NCBI RefSeq assembly: GCF_006874625.1
Contig: NZ_CP030034.1
Location: forward strand, 1,426,001 to 1,490,000
DNA: 64,000 bases
Origin: Bdellovibrio sp. NC01
Lineage (GTDB): Bacteria; Bdellovibrionota; Bdellovibrionia; Bdellovibrionales; Bdellovibrionaceae
Reading direction: 5' to 3'
Part shown: piece after piece, positions 50,409 to 59,951 of the stretch
Numbering within the stretch: position 1 is the stretch's first letter
Layout: every line of letters begins with the position of its first letter
Notes under the pieces: generated by a model
What the model was told of the DNA's origin: nothing
The model's database searches: none
Seen by the model: the letters and a program-made list of their open reading frames with translations, nothing else
Translations under genes and position numbers: made by a program

Positions 50409-53368
50409 AGGCTTTTTCCTTTCTGGATGTGATTTAAACGCGCTTCCAGATAAGAGGGCATTAACGGATGGCCAATTTTTGTCTCGATAGATTTCAAGTT
50501 TTCAAGATCCTTCACGCTATCAGGGTTTTCAGACACTGATTTGCGAGCCGAAGCAAGATCACGAGCCGACAATGATGAAGAGCCATAAGCATCTTCGACC
50601 GCCGTCTTCATTTTGCCGCGACCTGGAAGCTCTTCCAACATCTGCATTTCACGAGAAAGCAGCTTTTGGATCTCTGGGCGCGCCATACGGTAGTCGCGAG
50701 CCAAAGAGGCAAGAGCAGGGGATGAATTCCATAATTCGTTCATTTTCGTCTGAGCCGTTTTCGCCTTCATCAAGAACGGTCTTGATTTGGCTTTCAAGGC
50801 TTCAACGTATTGCTTTTGTTGAGCCGCCGTCAGACCCTTTGGCATATCAGCGCCTGACAAATCCTTAACAAAGCGTTGATTTTCAATCGCTACGATATTC
50901 AAAGCGACCAACTGAGCTGTGATGTCTTTTGTTTGAATAGACTCAGTCAAAGTTTGGTCTGCTTTAGCCAACAATTTCATACGTTGAGTAATACCCTTCG
51001 TAAGATTTTTGTCAGAACCATCGTCAATTTTGTGCTTCGCGATCTGATTTTGGAACTCATTAAGCTTGTTGTAGAACTCTTGTTTGCGAATGAAAGAGTT
51101 CGCAGATTGTTTGCGCATCTCTTTCATTTCTAAAATCGATTGCAAGCCTGCTTTGTTTCCAGTTTTTGCGTAAACCAACAAAGTCGTTTCATTCAACATT
51201 GAAGGTCTTGCACGCAAGTCAGCAGATTGGATTTTCAACTCTCTAACAGGGTTGCTTGAAAGAAGAACCAAACGCTCGCGGATAACAAGAGCACGTTCAC
51301 CAGAAATACCTAAAGCCAAAGCTTCTTTATAGTGTTTTTCCGGATTGATATCAGCCAAGTCAGCCAAAGTACCAAGACGGAAAGCTTTTTCTTTCGCCGA
51401 TACTTTTGAATCGTTCATTTTCAAAGCGGTATTATAAGCGTTTTTGAAATCAAGCTTACGTTCGTAGTAACCAACAAGTTGTTCTAAATACTGCTGCTTC
51501 TTCGCTTCTGGAGTTTCAGGAGTATTGATCAACGCATACAAAGATTTTGCATAAACGTCGTCTTCGCCCAGTTTTTTCGCAACGACGCTTAAGTTTGTGA
51601 AAATCAAGATGCGTTCGTCTGGTTTTGCACCATCCAATTTCGTCTTCAAAACTGTCTTCATCACTGATTTCAATTCTGATTTTGTCGAATGCGGATTGTT
51701 TGCGACGTCAGCCACTTGATTCATCAAAGCACGACGAGCCACACCTGAAAACTCAGGGGCGTTTGCCGGCATCATCTCTGCGTAGTCATTTGCATTTTCT
51801 TGGATGGCTTCGTCGTCTTTCAACTGAGCGTAAGAATCCAAGGCAAGGTCCGCGGATTTTTTACGAAGATCTGCTTTCGTGTTTTTATCACGAGCCAAAT
51901 CGTTAAACATCTTCGCCGCGTCTTTCAACTGCTTAGCTTGATAAAGCTGGTAAGCTTGTTGGTAACGAACTTCGTAGTATTTTTCGTCTTTTGCGGAATT
52001 CTTTAAGAAGTAAGCGTAAGCCTCTTTCTTAAGAACGGGATCGCCAGATTTTTCAGCAGCAGCAACTTCATTCAGCATCGCTTCGTTTTGCTCTTTAGCT
52101 GAATAAGTGCGGCCTTCGGCGATTGTGCGGTAAAGTTTGATAGCGGTTGGGTATTTACCCATGTCCATCGCAACTTGTGAACCACGTTGTACCATTTCCT
52201 TGTCGCCAGGGAATGTGTTTGCGTAAATGATATACGCGTTCAAAAGGTCTTGGTCAGGTTTTACTTTTTTAGAGCGGTGAAGTTCCGTTACATAACGCTT
52301 CATCGTCTTTTTCAATTCTTCGCACTTGTTCGAATCGTCGCAATCAGTATTTTTGAAAGCTTCAGCAGCTTTCGCGAAGTCTTGCGTTGATTTGCCAGTT
52401 TCACCACGGTCGTAGTTCACTTGTGCCATACGAACAAAAGCTTCAAGACGTTCTTGTTTTGTCAAATCAGGTTGATCCATATAACGCGTCAGGATCAAGT
52501 GTGCCGCTTGTTTTTGACCAACGCGGTCTGCTTCCTGAGCGAAATTCAAGATCAATTCTTTGCGTTTTTCTTTAGGAGTCAAAGTTTCATAACGAGCGAT
52601 TTCTTTAATCGTGATCTCTTTACGAGCATAGAAAGTACCCAGGTCGCGAACGATATCAGTGTGGAAAACTGGATCGTAATTGCTGCCAGCTTCCGTGTCT
52701 TTCGTGATTTTAGTAGGGTCTTTCAACAAGCCCTCTAATGTGTCGATAGCAGAAGTCAGCTTGTCTGTGTTGAAGTCACACCAAGCCATGTTGTAGATAG
52801 CTAAAGATTTGTTTTCAAGATTTTTGTCTTTCAACGCGATCACGTAGTGTTCTTTAGCTTCTTTGAATTTGCCTTTTTGGAATAGCAAATCGCCCAATGA
52901 AGCGTGAGATCTAGAAACGATACCAGCATCGATAGACTTCGCTTTAGCTTCTTTAATAATACGTTCAAACAACGCAATAGCTTGATCTTGTTGACCAGCC
53001 ATTTCGTACAAGTGAGCCAATTGGAACAAGATCGGTCCGTGCTCGTTCAATTTCACTTCAGTCAAAAGAGTTTCATAAATTTTGATAGCGCGTTGACGGT
53101 CGTCTTTAGAACCTTTGCAGTTTTCGCAGTTCGCTTCAACTTCAGCCATGAAACGAGTACGTGCGCGTTCCGCCAAAACGTCAGCAAGACGTTGTTGTGT
53201 TGGAATCCAAGAAGGGTCTTTGCGATCCATCAAGTCCAAAACACGGTCCATCTTTTTGATAACCAAGTCTTGCGTGTCTGCATTCATCTTCTCTGCATGA
53301 ACCGGATGAGAGAAGAGCATACCCGCAAGAACCACATTTAAAAAAAGGAGGTGTTTTGTGTTTTTCAT
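50405..53368 (-). CDS. giant TPR-repeat exported protein of locus B
   Basis: 987 residues with a signal peptide (1-25, ending HPVHA). TPR-type helices run through the protein (ILFQLAHLYEMAGQQDQAI, HASLGDLLFQKGKFKEA, AIYNMAWCDFNTDKLTSAI), with a CENC pair near residue 83 and coiled helical content toward the C-terminus. It is shorter than its locus A counterpart (1235). Likely periplasmic scaffold between motor and outer membrane, by analogy to Glt TPR proteins. The stop of the upstream ExbD gene shares a base with this start. Confidence 0.82.
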   Translation of the reverse strand: MKNTKHLLFLNVVLAGMLFSHPVHAEKMNADTQDLVIKKMDRVLDLMDRKDPSWIPTQQRLADVLAERARTRFMAEVEANCENCKGSKDDRQRAIKIYETLLTEVKLNEHGPILFQLAHLYEMAGQQDQAIALFERIIKEAKAKSIDAGIVSRSHASLGDLLFQKGKFKEAKEHYVIALKDKNLENKSLAIYNMAWCDFNTDKLTSAIDTLEGLLKDPTKITKDTEAGSNYDPVFHTDIVRDLGTFYARKEITIKEIARYETLTPKEKRKELILNFAQEADRVGQKQAAHLILTRYMDQPDLTKQERLEAFVRMAQVNYDRGETGKSTQDFAKAAEAFKNTDCDDSNKCEELKKTMKRYVTELHRSKKVKPDQDLLNAYIIYANTFPGDKEMVQRGSQVAMDMGKYPTAIKLYRTIAEGRTYSAKEQNEAMLNEVAAAEKSGDPVLKKEAYAYFLKNSAKDEKYYEVRYQQAYQLYQAKQLKDAAKMFNDLARDKNTKADLRKKSADLALDSYAQLKDDEAIQENANDYAEMMPANAPEFSGVARRALMNQVADVANNPHSTKSELKSVMKTVLKTKLDGAKPDERILIFTNLSVVAKKLGEDDVYAKSLYALINTPETPEAKKQQYLEQLVGYYERKLDFKNAYNTALKMNDSKVSAKEKAFRLGTLADLADINPEKHYKEALALGISGERALVIRERLVLLSSNPVRELKIQSADLRARPSMLNETTLLVYAKTGNKAGLQSILEMKEMRKQSANSFIRKQEFYNKLNEFQNQIAKHKIDDGSDKNLTKGITQRMKLLAKADQTLTESIQTKDITAQLVALNIVAIENQRFVKDLSGADMPKGLTAAQQKQYVEALKAKSRPFLMKAKTAQTKMNELWNSSPALASLARDYRMARPEIQKLLSREMQMLEELPGRGKMKTAVEDAYGSSSLSARDLASARKSVSENPDSVKDLENLKSIETKIGHPLMPSYLEARLNHIQKGKSL

Positions 53369-53853
53369 TATTTTGGTACTACCGCGAATTTAAGTTTTTC
53401 AATGCCAGCTTGAGATCCCGCTTTAAGCAATGGATCGAGATCGGCATATTTCATCTCGGTATCGGCTTGGATCATCAACTCAACTTTGTCTTCTTTGGTT
53501 TTTTTCAACTCAGCCAATTTGTTGCTTAGTTGTGAACCAGACACAGCTTTATCGTTCAAGAAGTACGAACCCTTCTCGATACGCAGGATCGCAGTTTCTT
53601 TATCGATACCTTGGCTGTGTGAAGCTTGAGGAAGATTCATACGCGAAGGAACGGAAGTTTCGATACCGCTGTTTTGCGTTCCGATAAGCAAATAGATAAC
53701 GATGATTGAAAAAGCGTCGATCAAAGAAGTTAAAGGCAATGCGATCGCAAGGTTGCTAGCGATGCCTTTTTTCTTTTTATTTCCGTTTTTCAAGACCATC
53801 GCATCCATCAGTGGAGAAGCTTTTTGGTCTACTTTTAAAAAGCTCGTTTTCAT
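53368..53853 (-). CDS. ExbD/TolR-family subunit 2, locus B
   Basis: 161 residues from ATG 53853, four bases after the previous stop; the frame is open further upstream but inside the previous gene. A basic stretch (KNGNKKKKGIAS) leads into the membrane helix LPLTSLIDAFSIIVIYLLI with Asp46 in the proton-carrying position. The periplasmic part ends with MIQADTEMKYADLDPLLKAG, the ExbD pattern. Pairs with 53858-54319 and the TolQ-like gene. Confidence 0.88.
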   Translation of the reverse strand: MKTSFLKVDQKASPLMDAMVLKNGNKKKKGIASNLAIALPLTSLIDAFSIIVIYLLIGTQNSGIETSVPSRMNLPQASHSQGIDKETAILRIEKGSYFLNDKAVSGSQLSNKLAELKKTKEDKVELMIQADTEMKYADLDPLLKAGSQAGIEKLKFAVVPK

Positions 53854-53857
53854 AAAA

Positions 53858-54319
53858 TTACCCAAGAGGGGACAAGCCCACACCTTCAAATTGAGATTGT
53901 TTCAACTGATCCATGATTTTGATCACATCGCCGTAAGAGCTTTGAGCTCCGGGGCGAACGATACCAGTTTTCAGTTCAGGGAATTTTGTTTTCAAATCGG
54001 CTAATTTGGCTTCAAGGCCTGCCCAGTTCACACCTTTCGTAGTTTTAGCTACGCGTGTTTCTGATGTTTGAAGCTTCGGAAGGTCGCGCACAGAAAGTTG
54101 TACGCTACCATCTGCATCCAAAGTCACCCACAAAGACGGAGGATTTTTAGCGCCTGATGTGGAGTTGTCTCCAATAGCTTGCTTTGTATCCAATGTGCCG
54201 ATTTGAACCCATACCGCTGTCAACAACAGAAAGCAGATCAACACAGACAAGATGTCCAGGATCGGCAAAATGTTGATATCAAAATTCAACTTATCGTTGT
54301 TGTTGCTGGATGCGCTCAT
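53858..54319 (-). CDS. ExbD/TolR-family subunit 1, locus B
   Basis: 153 residues. The N-terminus is polar (MSASSNNNDK), with helix FDINILPILDILSVLICFLLL and Asp22 at the conserved site; the match to the family motif N-V-T-P-L-V-D is good. The periplasmic domain ends GVVRPG-type (TGIVRPGAQSSYGDVIKIMDQL). This slot corresponds to the locus A gene at 5678-6223, where the Asp is Ala. Confidence 0.9.
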   Translation of the reverse strand: MSASSNNNDKLNFDINILPILDILSVLICFLLLTAVWVQIGTLDTKQAIGDNSTSGAKNPPSLWVTLDADGSVQLSVRDLPKLQTSETRVAKTTKGVNWAGLEAKLADLKTKFPELKTGIVRPGAQSSYGDVIKIMDQLKQSQFEGVGLSPLG

Positions 54320-54337
54320 AGCTTACGCCCTTATCTA

Positions 54338-55006
54338 CTATTGTTTCTTGTCTGAAACTGGTTCGTAGTGGAAACCCAATTGGATGAACAAGTTCAAAGC
54401 CGCTTTGTTCAAATCGTCAGTTAAACGAGATGCACGGTTTTGAAGAACCGCATACATAATCAAAGCAGGAACTGCCACGATCAAACCGTACGCCGTTGTA
54501 TTCATCGCTAATGAGATACCTTGAGAAAGGATTGTCGCTTTTTCTACTGGGTTCGCGTTGGCGATACCTGCGAAAGAGTGGATCAAACCTGTGATCGTAC
54601 CTAATAGACCCAACAATGTCGCAACGTTAGCGAACATCGCAAGGAAACCAATGCGTTTTTCTACGCGCGAGTTTTCTTCTAATAGGATTTCGTCCATTTT
54701 AAGTTGGATTTCTTCTTTTCCGCCCATATCAAGAGCCGCTTGGATACCTGCAGAGGCAACAACACCCAATGGTTCTTTCATGCCCAATTGCATAGAGCGA
54801 CGAAGAGCTTTATCGAGGTGACCTGCACGGATATCTTCCGCAAGAAGTTTAGAAAGCTCTTTTTGATTCGTTTTACGAGAAACGAACAAAGCGTGAGAGC
54901 GTTCCAAGATAATAGCTACAGATACGATCTGAGCTGCCAAAATCGTCCACATCCAAATTGCATCGCCAGATGTGAAGCCAGAACCAAGTGACATTAGGAA
55001 TTGCAT
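54338..55006 (-). CDS. TolQ/ExbB/AglR-family motor subunit, locus B
   Basis: 222 residues, three membrane helices (about 15-35, 112-135, 155-180). The channel signature FANVATLLGLLGTITGLIHSF is followed by ILSQGISLAMNTTAYGLIVAVPALIMY. Very close in key segments to the locus A homologue (6282-6983). GGAGG precedes ATG 55006, and a sigma54-type promoter lies about 37 bases upstream of the start. First gene of locus B. Confidence 0.93.
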   Translation of the reverse strand: MQFLMSLGSGFTSGDAIWMWTILAAQIVSVAIILERSHALFVSRKTNQKELSKLLAEDIRAGHLDKALRRSMQLGMKEPLGVVASAGIQAALDMGGKEEIQLKMDEILLEENSRVEKRIGFLAMFANVATLLGLLGTITGLIHSFAGIANANPVEKATILSQGISLAMNTTAYGLIVAVPALIMYAVLQNRASRLTDDLNKAALNLFIQLGFHYEPVSDKKQ

Positions 55007-55042
55007 ATAAAATCCTCCAGTTAGTTTTCCGGAAGTCTTATG

Positions 55043-55058
55043 AGCAACGTTAGTGCCA
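55043..55058 (-). promoter_or_regulatory. sigma54 (RpoN) promoter of locus B
   Basis: Read on the minus strand the element is TGGCAC-TAACG-TTGCT, with the -24 GG and -12 GC exactly 12 bases apart; only the base after TGGCAC differs from consensus TGGCACG-N4-TTGCW. The predicted start of transcription is near 55032, leaving about 26 bases of leader before ATG 55006 and room for its GGAGG. An NtrC-family activator is required; two are encoded in the window (29338-30750 and 40079-41485). Confidence 0.8.
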
Positions 55059-55110
55059 CGATTTGAGACGCCTATTCAGGCCTAAAACTGATTAGAAAGT
55101 GAAGAAAGTA

Positions 55111-55144
55111 AACAGGGGTGACACTTTACGGCGTCACCCCTGTT
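55111..55144 (-). terminator. terminator of the outer-membrane barrel gene
   Basis: AACAGGGGTGAC and GTCACCCCTGTT are perfect 12-bp arms with a 10-base loop, just downstream of the minus-strand gene ending at 55181. The following T-run is short. It insulates that gene from the locus B promoter. Confidence 0.75.
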
Positions 55145-55180
55145 AAAGATGGATGGAAGATGGAGCTTGCTAAAATGCGA

Positions 55181-56161
55181 TTAGAAAACGCCGTTTACGG
55201 ACGCTGCGATCCAATAAGGGTTGTCCAAACGAACGTCATCTTTGTTGATGGCATCGCGATAGAATGAAACGCCAGCTTCAGCACTTGCATTCACACCGTG
55301 GTAAGAAGGACTTGTTAGCTTACCAACAACTTCAGTGTCCCAGTTGATTTGTGGCGCGTGATAGTATTGATGGCCGTCGCCGTGAGCAACGTTGTTCCAG
55401 TCATTGTGCAACTCGTATTTATCATCACGACCTTGAACGGCATCGCGCGCTTTATAGTTTGCGACCACACCAACTTCAGCCCATTTTGCTGGTTGATATT
55501 TGCTGCCCGCTGAAAGAACCAATTGATTGCCTAGGGCCCAGCCGTTTTCATTGCGACCACCACGAACTGTTGCTTCGGCACGAGCACTTTGCACCCATGC
55601 TGGCGTCGTCGTGTAAGAGTATGTGCTACCGATGACCAAGTCTGTCGTTCCAGAACCCAATTGCATATTGTAAGCGGCGTTTTGCGTTGGAGCGCTTGTG
55701 AATTTTTGATTGATGTCACCAGTAGGCAACGTCACGCTGATATCAGTCAGAATCAGGTGGCTGCCTTGCACAAGAGTTGGTGTCACAGCCATCAAACGAA
55801 TATCGCTAAGGCCCTCTGTGTAGTCGCGGGTTTTGAAGTTCAAACCACCTGGTAGTGGTTCATACACTGTTTCAACCATGTTTTTGATGTACGGAACGAA
55901 AGCAAGCAAAGTCCAGTTGGGGCTTAGCAAGTAAGTCGCAGTCACCATGTTCATATCAACAGTCGCAGCATCGAATTTGTAGATGCGTGTGTTGGCTGAG
56001 TTCGTGCCTTGCAAATCGTATTTGTAGTAACTGTAAGTCAGAAACAATTTCGGTTGTTCTACTTTTGTAGAAATAGTTCCTTCTTGAGCCCATGCAGATG
56101 TCGAGCAGGCGATCAGTAAACTTGCGACAATACCATAAGCAATCAAAGTCGATTTTTTCAT
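55181..56161 (-). CDS. outer-membrane beta-barrel (MetA/phenol-pathway type)
   Basis: 326 residues with signal peptide 1-25 (TSAWAQ). Alternating strands (LFLTYSYYKYDLQG, TATYLLSPNWTLLAFVPYI, DIRLMAVTPTLVQGSHLILTDISVTLPTGD, TTDLVIGSTYSY) and a terminal Phe (SVNGVF) mark an outer-membrane barrel. The TLPTGD strand is typical of the 'MetA-pathway of phenol degradation' transporter-like family. Substrate unknown. Monocistronic. Confidence 0.78.
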   Translation of the reverse strand: MKKSTLIAYGIVASLLIACSTSAWAQEGTISTKVEQPKLFLTYSYYKYDLQGTNSANTRIYKFDAATVDMNMVTATYLLSPNWTLLAFVPYIKNMVETVYEPLPGGLNFKTRDYTEGLSDIRLMAVTPTLVQGSHLILTDISVTLPTGDINQKFTSAPTQNAAYNMQLGSGTTDLVIGSTYSYTTTPAWVQSARAEATVRGGRNENGWALGNQLVLSAGSKYQPAKWAEVGVVANYKARDAVQGRDDKYELHNDWNNVAHGDGHQYYHAPQINWDTEVVGKLTSPSYHGVNASAEAGVSFYRDAINKDDVRLDNPYWIAASVNGVF

Positions 56162-56480
56162 AAAAAATCCTTCCAGAGTGTTCGAGTTTTTCTTTGAAGT
56201 CGCGATAGGAATTCCGCGAAAGGGGTGAATGAGTCAATCATAATAGCGCTTTTGACATTGGAGCATATACTCTAGTTTCACTCTGAAAAACGCGGATTTT
56301 TTGCGCTCATTTTGTGATTCTCGAATGAATCTCGAGAGATTTTCATGACGACAAAACGGTCGTGGCGTCAAAAAGTTGGGCAGTTAAAATCCGTTAAAAG
56401 TTCTTAAGATTGAATTGGGAGTGGAGTGGAACTTGTAATGATCTGGGGTGAACACAAACCTGATAGTACCTGGAGATTTT
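56162..56480. other. 319-base intergenic region between divergent exported-protein genes
   Basis: Must hold promoters for both flanking genes. A TTGACA at about 56253 has no convincing -10 box at the right distance. A TCTCGAGA palindrome lies near 56330. No gene is apparent. Confidence 0.5.
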
Positions 56481-57149
56481 ATGAAAGCCGCATTGAAATA
56501 CATGGCTCTTGCTTCAACACTTGTTTGCCAACTGGCGATTGCCGGGAACAACAAACACACAGATCCTGTGGGCGATATCGACTTTTCACCGATGCCTTGT
56601 TCAAATCAAACTTATACGGATCTTGTCAGCACAGACATCACAAAAGAAGGCAGTGAATTTGTTGTGCGCATGGAAGTGACCGAAGACATCAAAAAGACAG
56701 GCGGCTATAAAGAGTATTACTTCTGGCTTGATTTAACTCACGATAAAAGAGCGTATCAACCCTACGATCCAGAATCGGTGGCGTGGCCAGATCTTTATGC
56801 GAACTATAGAATCTTCTATTCGCTTGATTCCAATACTGGCGGCAACTGGGTTTCTGAAAAGATCGCCGTACAAAATTGCCTAACGTCAAACTGCGCAGTC
56901 GATACAGAGCTGAATAGAACCGACGCCGTGAAAGTCAGTATTGATAAAAACGTGGTTGAGTTCAGATGGCCAGACGATATGTTGCCAGAGATGAAGAACT
57001 TGAAGAAGTTCCGCATCGGTTATACAACTTATTTTGATAGACATTACTGTCACGGCGAAGACGACAGCCCACAATGGGGTCAAAAAGCTTGGCGCGTAAA
57101 CTTGGAAGAAACTAAAGTGGATAAAATCAAAGGCCAGACAGAAAAATAA
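56481..57149 (+). CDS. exported protein of unknown family
   Basis: 222 residues from ATG 56481, preceded by TGGAG. Signal peptide 1-20 (QLAIAG). The mature part is rich in aromatic and charged residues ([22 protein letters not shown]), with four Cys after the signal ([20 protein letters not shown]) that could form two disulphides. No domain is recognised. The stop overlaps the dtd start (TAATG), so the two genes are co-transcribed, but no functional link is evident. Confidence 0.78.
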   Translation: MKAALKYMALASTLVCQLAIAGNNKHTDPVGDIDFSPMPCSNQTYTDLVSTDITKEGSEFVVRMEVTEDIKKTGGYKEYYFWLDLTHDKRAYQPYDPESVAWPDLYANYRIFYSLDSNTGGNWVSEKIAVQNCLTSNCAVDTELNRTDAVKVSIDKNVVEFRWPDDMLPEMKNLKKFRIGYTTYFDRHYCHGEDDSPQWGQKAWRVNLEETKVDKIKGQTEK

Positions 57150-57583
57150 TGAAAGCGGTTGTTCAAAGAGTTTCAAAAGCATCAGTCACCGTAGATGGTC
57201 AAAAGGTCTCGTCAATCGAACGAGGCCTTTTAACTTTATTGGGAGTTGCAAAAGGCGATAGCGAAGAGCAGCTGCAAAAAATGATTCAAAAGATTTTAGC
57301 CCTGCGTATTTTCCCCGACGAGCAGGGGAAGATGAATCTGTCCTTAAAAGATATCAAAGGCGAACACTTGCTTGTATCGCAATTTACCTTGTTGGGTGAT
57401 GCCGCCAAAGGCAATCGTCCTAGCTTTATTGGTGCTGAACATCCTGATGTTGCGAAAGTACTTTACGAAAAAGCTCTGCAACTGAGCGGTCGTGAAGTTC
57501 CCACATACGGTGGCATTTTTGGTGCTGACATGAAGGTGGAACTTTTAAACGACGGGCCCGTCACATTAATCATAGAGATATAA
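57149..57583 (+). CDS. dtd: D-aminoacyl-tRNA deacylase
   Basis: 144 residues. Family motifs SQFTLLGDA and [11 protein letters not shown] (the GP-containing Dtd motif) are both present, and the start [17 protein letters not shown] is typical. Dtd removes D-amino acids and glycine mischarged onto tRNA. Length equals E. coli Dtd (145). Confidence 0.97.
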   Translation: MKAVVQRVSKASVTVDGQKVSSIERGLLTLLGVAKGDSEEQLQKMIQKILALRIFPDEQGKMNLSLKDIKGEHLLVSQFTLLGDAAKGNRPSFIGAEHPDVAKVLYEKALQLSGREVPTYGGIFGADMKVELLNDGPVTLIIEI

Positions 57584-57614
57584 AAAAGGATCTGCCACAA
57601 CCAGATCCTTTTTT
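57582..57614. terminator. bidirectional terminator between dtd and the chemoreceptor gene
   Basis: AAAAAAGGATCTG-CCACAAC-CAGATCCTTTTTT: perfect 13-bp arms between convergent genes. Confidence 0.92.
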
Positions 57615-57632
57615 CGCGGTTGATTTATAAAC

Positions 57633-59123
57633 TTAAGCGGCCTGAAGTTCGCTTTTATAATCTGCGATTTTTTCATTGGAACGGGGAGCCTCTTTCGTCC
57701 CGTGAACCGTCTCAATCAATTGCACCACCATACGCGATAAAGAGTCTGCTTGCGCTGACAACTCTTCAGCCGAGGCTGCAGCTTCTTCGGATGACGCCGC
57801 ATTCACTTGCGTGGTTTGGTCTAATTGATTCATGGCTTTGCTAATTTGTGCAATACCATTTGATTGTTCCTCGCTGGCGGATGCGATTTCGCGATTCAGT
57901 TCTTCCATCTTTTTAACAGCTGAAAGAATTTCGGTTAGAACCTGACCGCTGGCATCGGCTTCGATACTACCGCGTTCGATTTTATGAACGCTCGATTTAA
58001 TAAGATTGTTGATGTCTTTCGCGGCCTCGGCACTTTTTTGCGCTAAAGTACGAACAGCATCGGCCACGACGGCAAAACCTTTGCCTTGCTCACCAGCGCG
58101 GGCCGCTTCGACGGCGGCGTTAAGGGCCAATAAGTTTGTTTGGAAAGCGATGTCATCAATGACTGAAATGATCTCTTCGATTTTTTTAGAATCGGCCGAG
58201 ATTTCTTGCATTGAATCAATCAGTGTTTTCATGCGTTCTTCACCCTGAGAAGCCACAGTGCTCGCACTGCCCGAAAGTTTCGCAGCTTCGCCAGCGTTAT
58301 TTGAATTCACACGTACCATAGATGTCAGCTCTTCTAAGGTTGCAACGGTTTCTTCCAGGGATGAAGCTTGTTCCGTCGTCGCTTGAGATAATTCGACCGA
58401 GGCATTCGCAATCTGTTGTGCCGCTTGTGTGACCTGTTGAGAGTTGTCATCCAAGTTTTCAATCACCGAATTAATTGATTTTGAAAGCTTTCTTAAGACG
58501 ACTGTTGCGATACCAATACCAAGCAATGTCGCAAAGACACTAACAAGAATCATCGTCATGCGCGCTTTTTGATACTGCTCATCTGCCAACGTGACTTCCT
58601 TAGCCATGTTCGCTTCGTTGCGATCAATCAGTCCCGTTAGAATATTTTCGATGCTCTTTTTAAGCTCGCCCCCTTTGGAGCCTAGCAGTTTATAGGCGGC
58701 GGCATCGAACTCCCTGCCTTTATTTGAAACTTCACGGACCTCTTTAGAAAGTTCCCACCATTTCCCGTAAGTGTCTTTATATTCGGTCATTTCCTTACGA
58801 CCTACCTCTGTAGAAATATCATAAAGAGTTTGTACGAGCTTCAGCATTTGCTCGTTACGTTTCTCCATCAGAAGATTCAGATTTTCGTGTTCTGCTTTGT
58901 CATCTTCTAAAATGTAAGAGCGAAGATTAGACATTTGCACATAGAAGACGGACTGCAGTTGTTTCGCTGTAGAAACGCGCGCTGATTGGACATTGACAAT
59001 CATATTTAGGGATTCTTTCAGCTCTCCCATCTTCGAGAGGCCGATGAAGACTATCAACATGCTGCCAGTTACAAGGATTGCGATGATGGATGTTACTTTG
59101 AAATTTAAGCTTCCGATTTTCAT
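57633..59123 (-). CDS. methyl-accepting chemotaxis protein
   Basis: 496 residues: membrane helix at about 10-30, a periplasmic four-helix-bundle domain (4HB_MCP type, about 31-190), second helix at about 191-212, then a short linker without an obvious HAMP domain, and the signalling domain with the hairpin-tip IDDIAFQTNLLALNAAVEAARAGEQGKGFAVVA region. No C-terminal methyl-transferase tether pentapeptide (ends SELQAA). It binds CheA/CheW to steer motility. A sigma28-like promoter lies just upstream. Confidence 0.95.
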   Translation of the reverse strand: MKIGSLNFKVTSIIAILVTGSMLIVFIGLSKMGELKESLNMIVNVQSARVSTAKQLQSVFYVQMSNLRSYILEDDKAEHENLNLLMEKRNEQMLKLVQTLYDISTEVGRKEMTEYKDTYGKWWELSKEVREVSNKGREFDAAAYKLLGSKGGELKKSIENILTGLIDRNEANMAKEVTLADEQYQKARMTMILVSVFATLLGIGIATVVLRKLSKSINSVIENLDDNSQQVTQAAQQIANASVELSQATTEQASSLEETVATLEELTSMVRVNSNNAGEAAKLSGSASTVASQGEERMKTLIDSMQEISADSKKIEEIISVIDDIAFQTNLLALNAAVEAARAGEQGKGFAVVADAVRTLAQKSAEAAKDINNLIKSSVHKIERGSIEADASGQVLTEILSAVKKMEELNREIASASEEQSNGIAQISKAMNQLDQTTQVNAASSEEAAASAEELSAQADSLSRMVVQLIETVHGTKEAPRSNEKIADYKSELQAA

Positions 59124-59531
59124 AATTTACCTTTGCTCGAAAGTTGGTCGTGACTCTTTGTCGGGATTTGAACGAATTCTCTTTATTAATTTTACTTCAA
59201 GATATACTGAAAAATCGCGAATGAACTTTTGATAAATTCGAGATGTGAGTAGTGAAGAGTAAATGCAAACTCGCTGAACGAAAAATCCACATGGCGGTGG
59301 ATGAGTTTTGAATGGAAATTCATTTTTAAAATTGCATAGATACTAAATAATGTGAAGTTTATTTATATTGCCGTGAGGACTTCGTCGCCTAGACCTAGTG
59401 GAAAGTCGCTTATAAGAATTCTTGAAAAGAGATGCATGTTTCTCGCTAATGACCGCAGTGCTGAAATGTCCGCATTTTCCAAATAGCACCACTTGCACGC
59501 GAATCATTCTTGGGGTGATATAGAAGACGAT
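59124..59531. other. 408-base intergenic region between MCP and HPt genes
   Basis: Holds the sigma28-like promoter (59158-59185) for the MCP gene. An ATCCAC-ATGGCG-GTGGAT hairpin lies at 59285-59302. AT-rich toward 59340. The promoter for the HPt/kinase pair should be here; none is clear. No gene is apparent. Confidence 0.5.
59158..59185 (-). promoter_or_regulatory. sigma28 (FliA)-like promoter of the chemoreceptor gene
   Basis: On the minus strand TAAA (59185-59182), a 16-base spacer, then CCCGACAA (59165-59158), matching six of eight bases of the GCCGATAA -10 box. It ends 35 bases before ATG 59123. Chemoreceptor genes are typical sigma28 targets. Confidence 0.55.
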
Positions 59532-59951
59532 ATGACACTCACTGAAAAAATAAGAAAATATTGCCCCGAGCTCGTCAGTGCTGGCTTTAACCTCACTGAA
59601 CTTGAAGAGATGATGGACGGGCGATTCCTTGGCGACTTTACGATTTTTGCGGCGGCGGCTGGAATTTTTTTGGAAAGTTATGAAGCGCAATTAAACGACA
59701 TCAGATCCGCAATCATTTCAGAAGATCGTAAAAAGATTTATGCAGCGGCTCATAAATTTAAAGGTGCCATCGCGAATTTTCATGACTCCAGCGTGGCAGA
59801 CACAGTGGAGCGTATTGAGATGGGCTCGTCTGATTGGGATCGTCAAAAGTTTGAAGCCCAGTACGGTGTTCTTGTGAAACAAACCAAAGACTTCGTAAAA
59901 CAATTAAATCAATTAGTGGATAGTTTCGGAAGGATTCAGGAACTTGCATGA
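59532..59951 (+). CDS. HPt-domain phosphotransfer protein
   Basis: 139 residues from ATG 59532. The phosphotransfer motif AAHKFKGAIANFHDSSVADTV has the His near residue 74, and the rest is helical, as in Hpt proteins. It would accept a phosphate from the receiver of the hybrid kinase encoded next, whose start overlaps this stop (ATGA), and pass it to an unidentified response regulator. No output regulator is in the operon. Confidence 0.88.
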   Translation: MTLTEKIRKYCPELVSAGFNLTELEEMMDGRFLGDFTIFAAAAGIFLESYEAQLNDIRSAIISEDRKKIYAAAHKFKGAIANFHDSSVADTVERIEMGSSDWDRQKFEAQYGVLVKQTKDFVKQLNQLVDSFGRIQELA

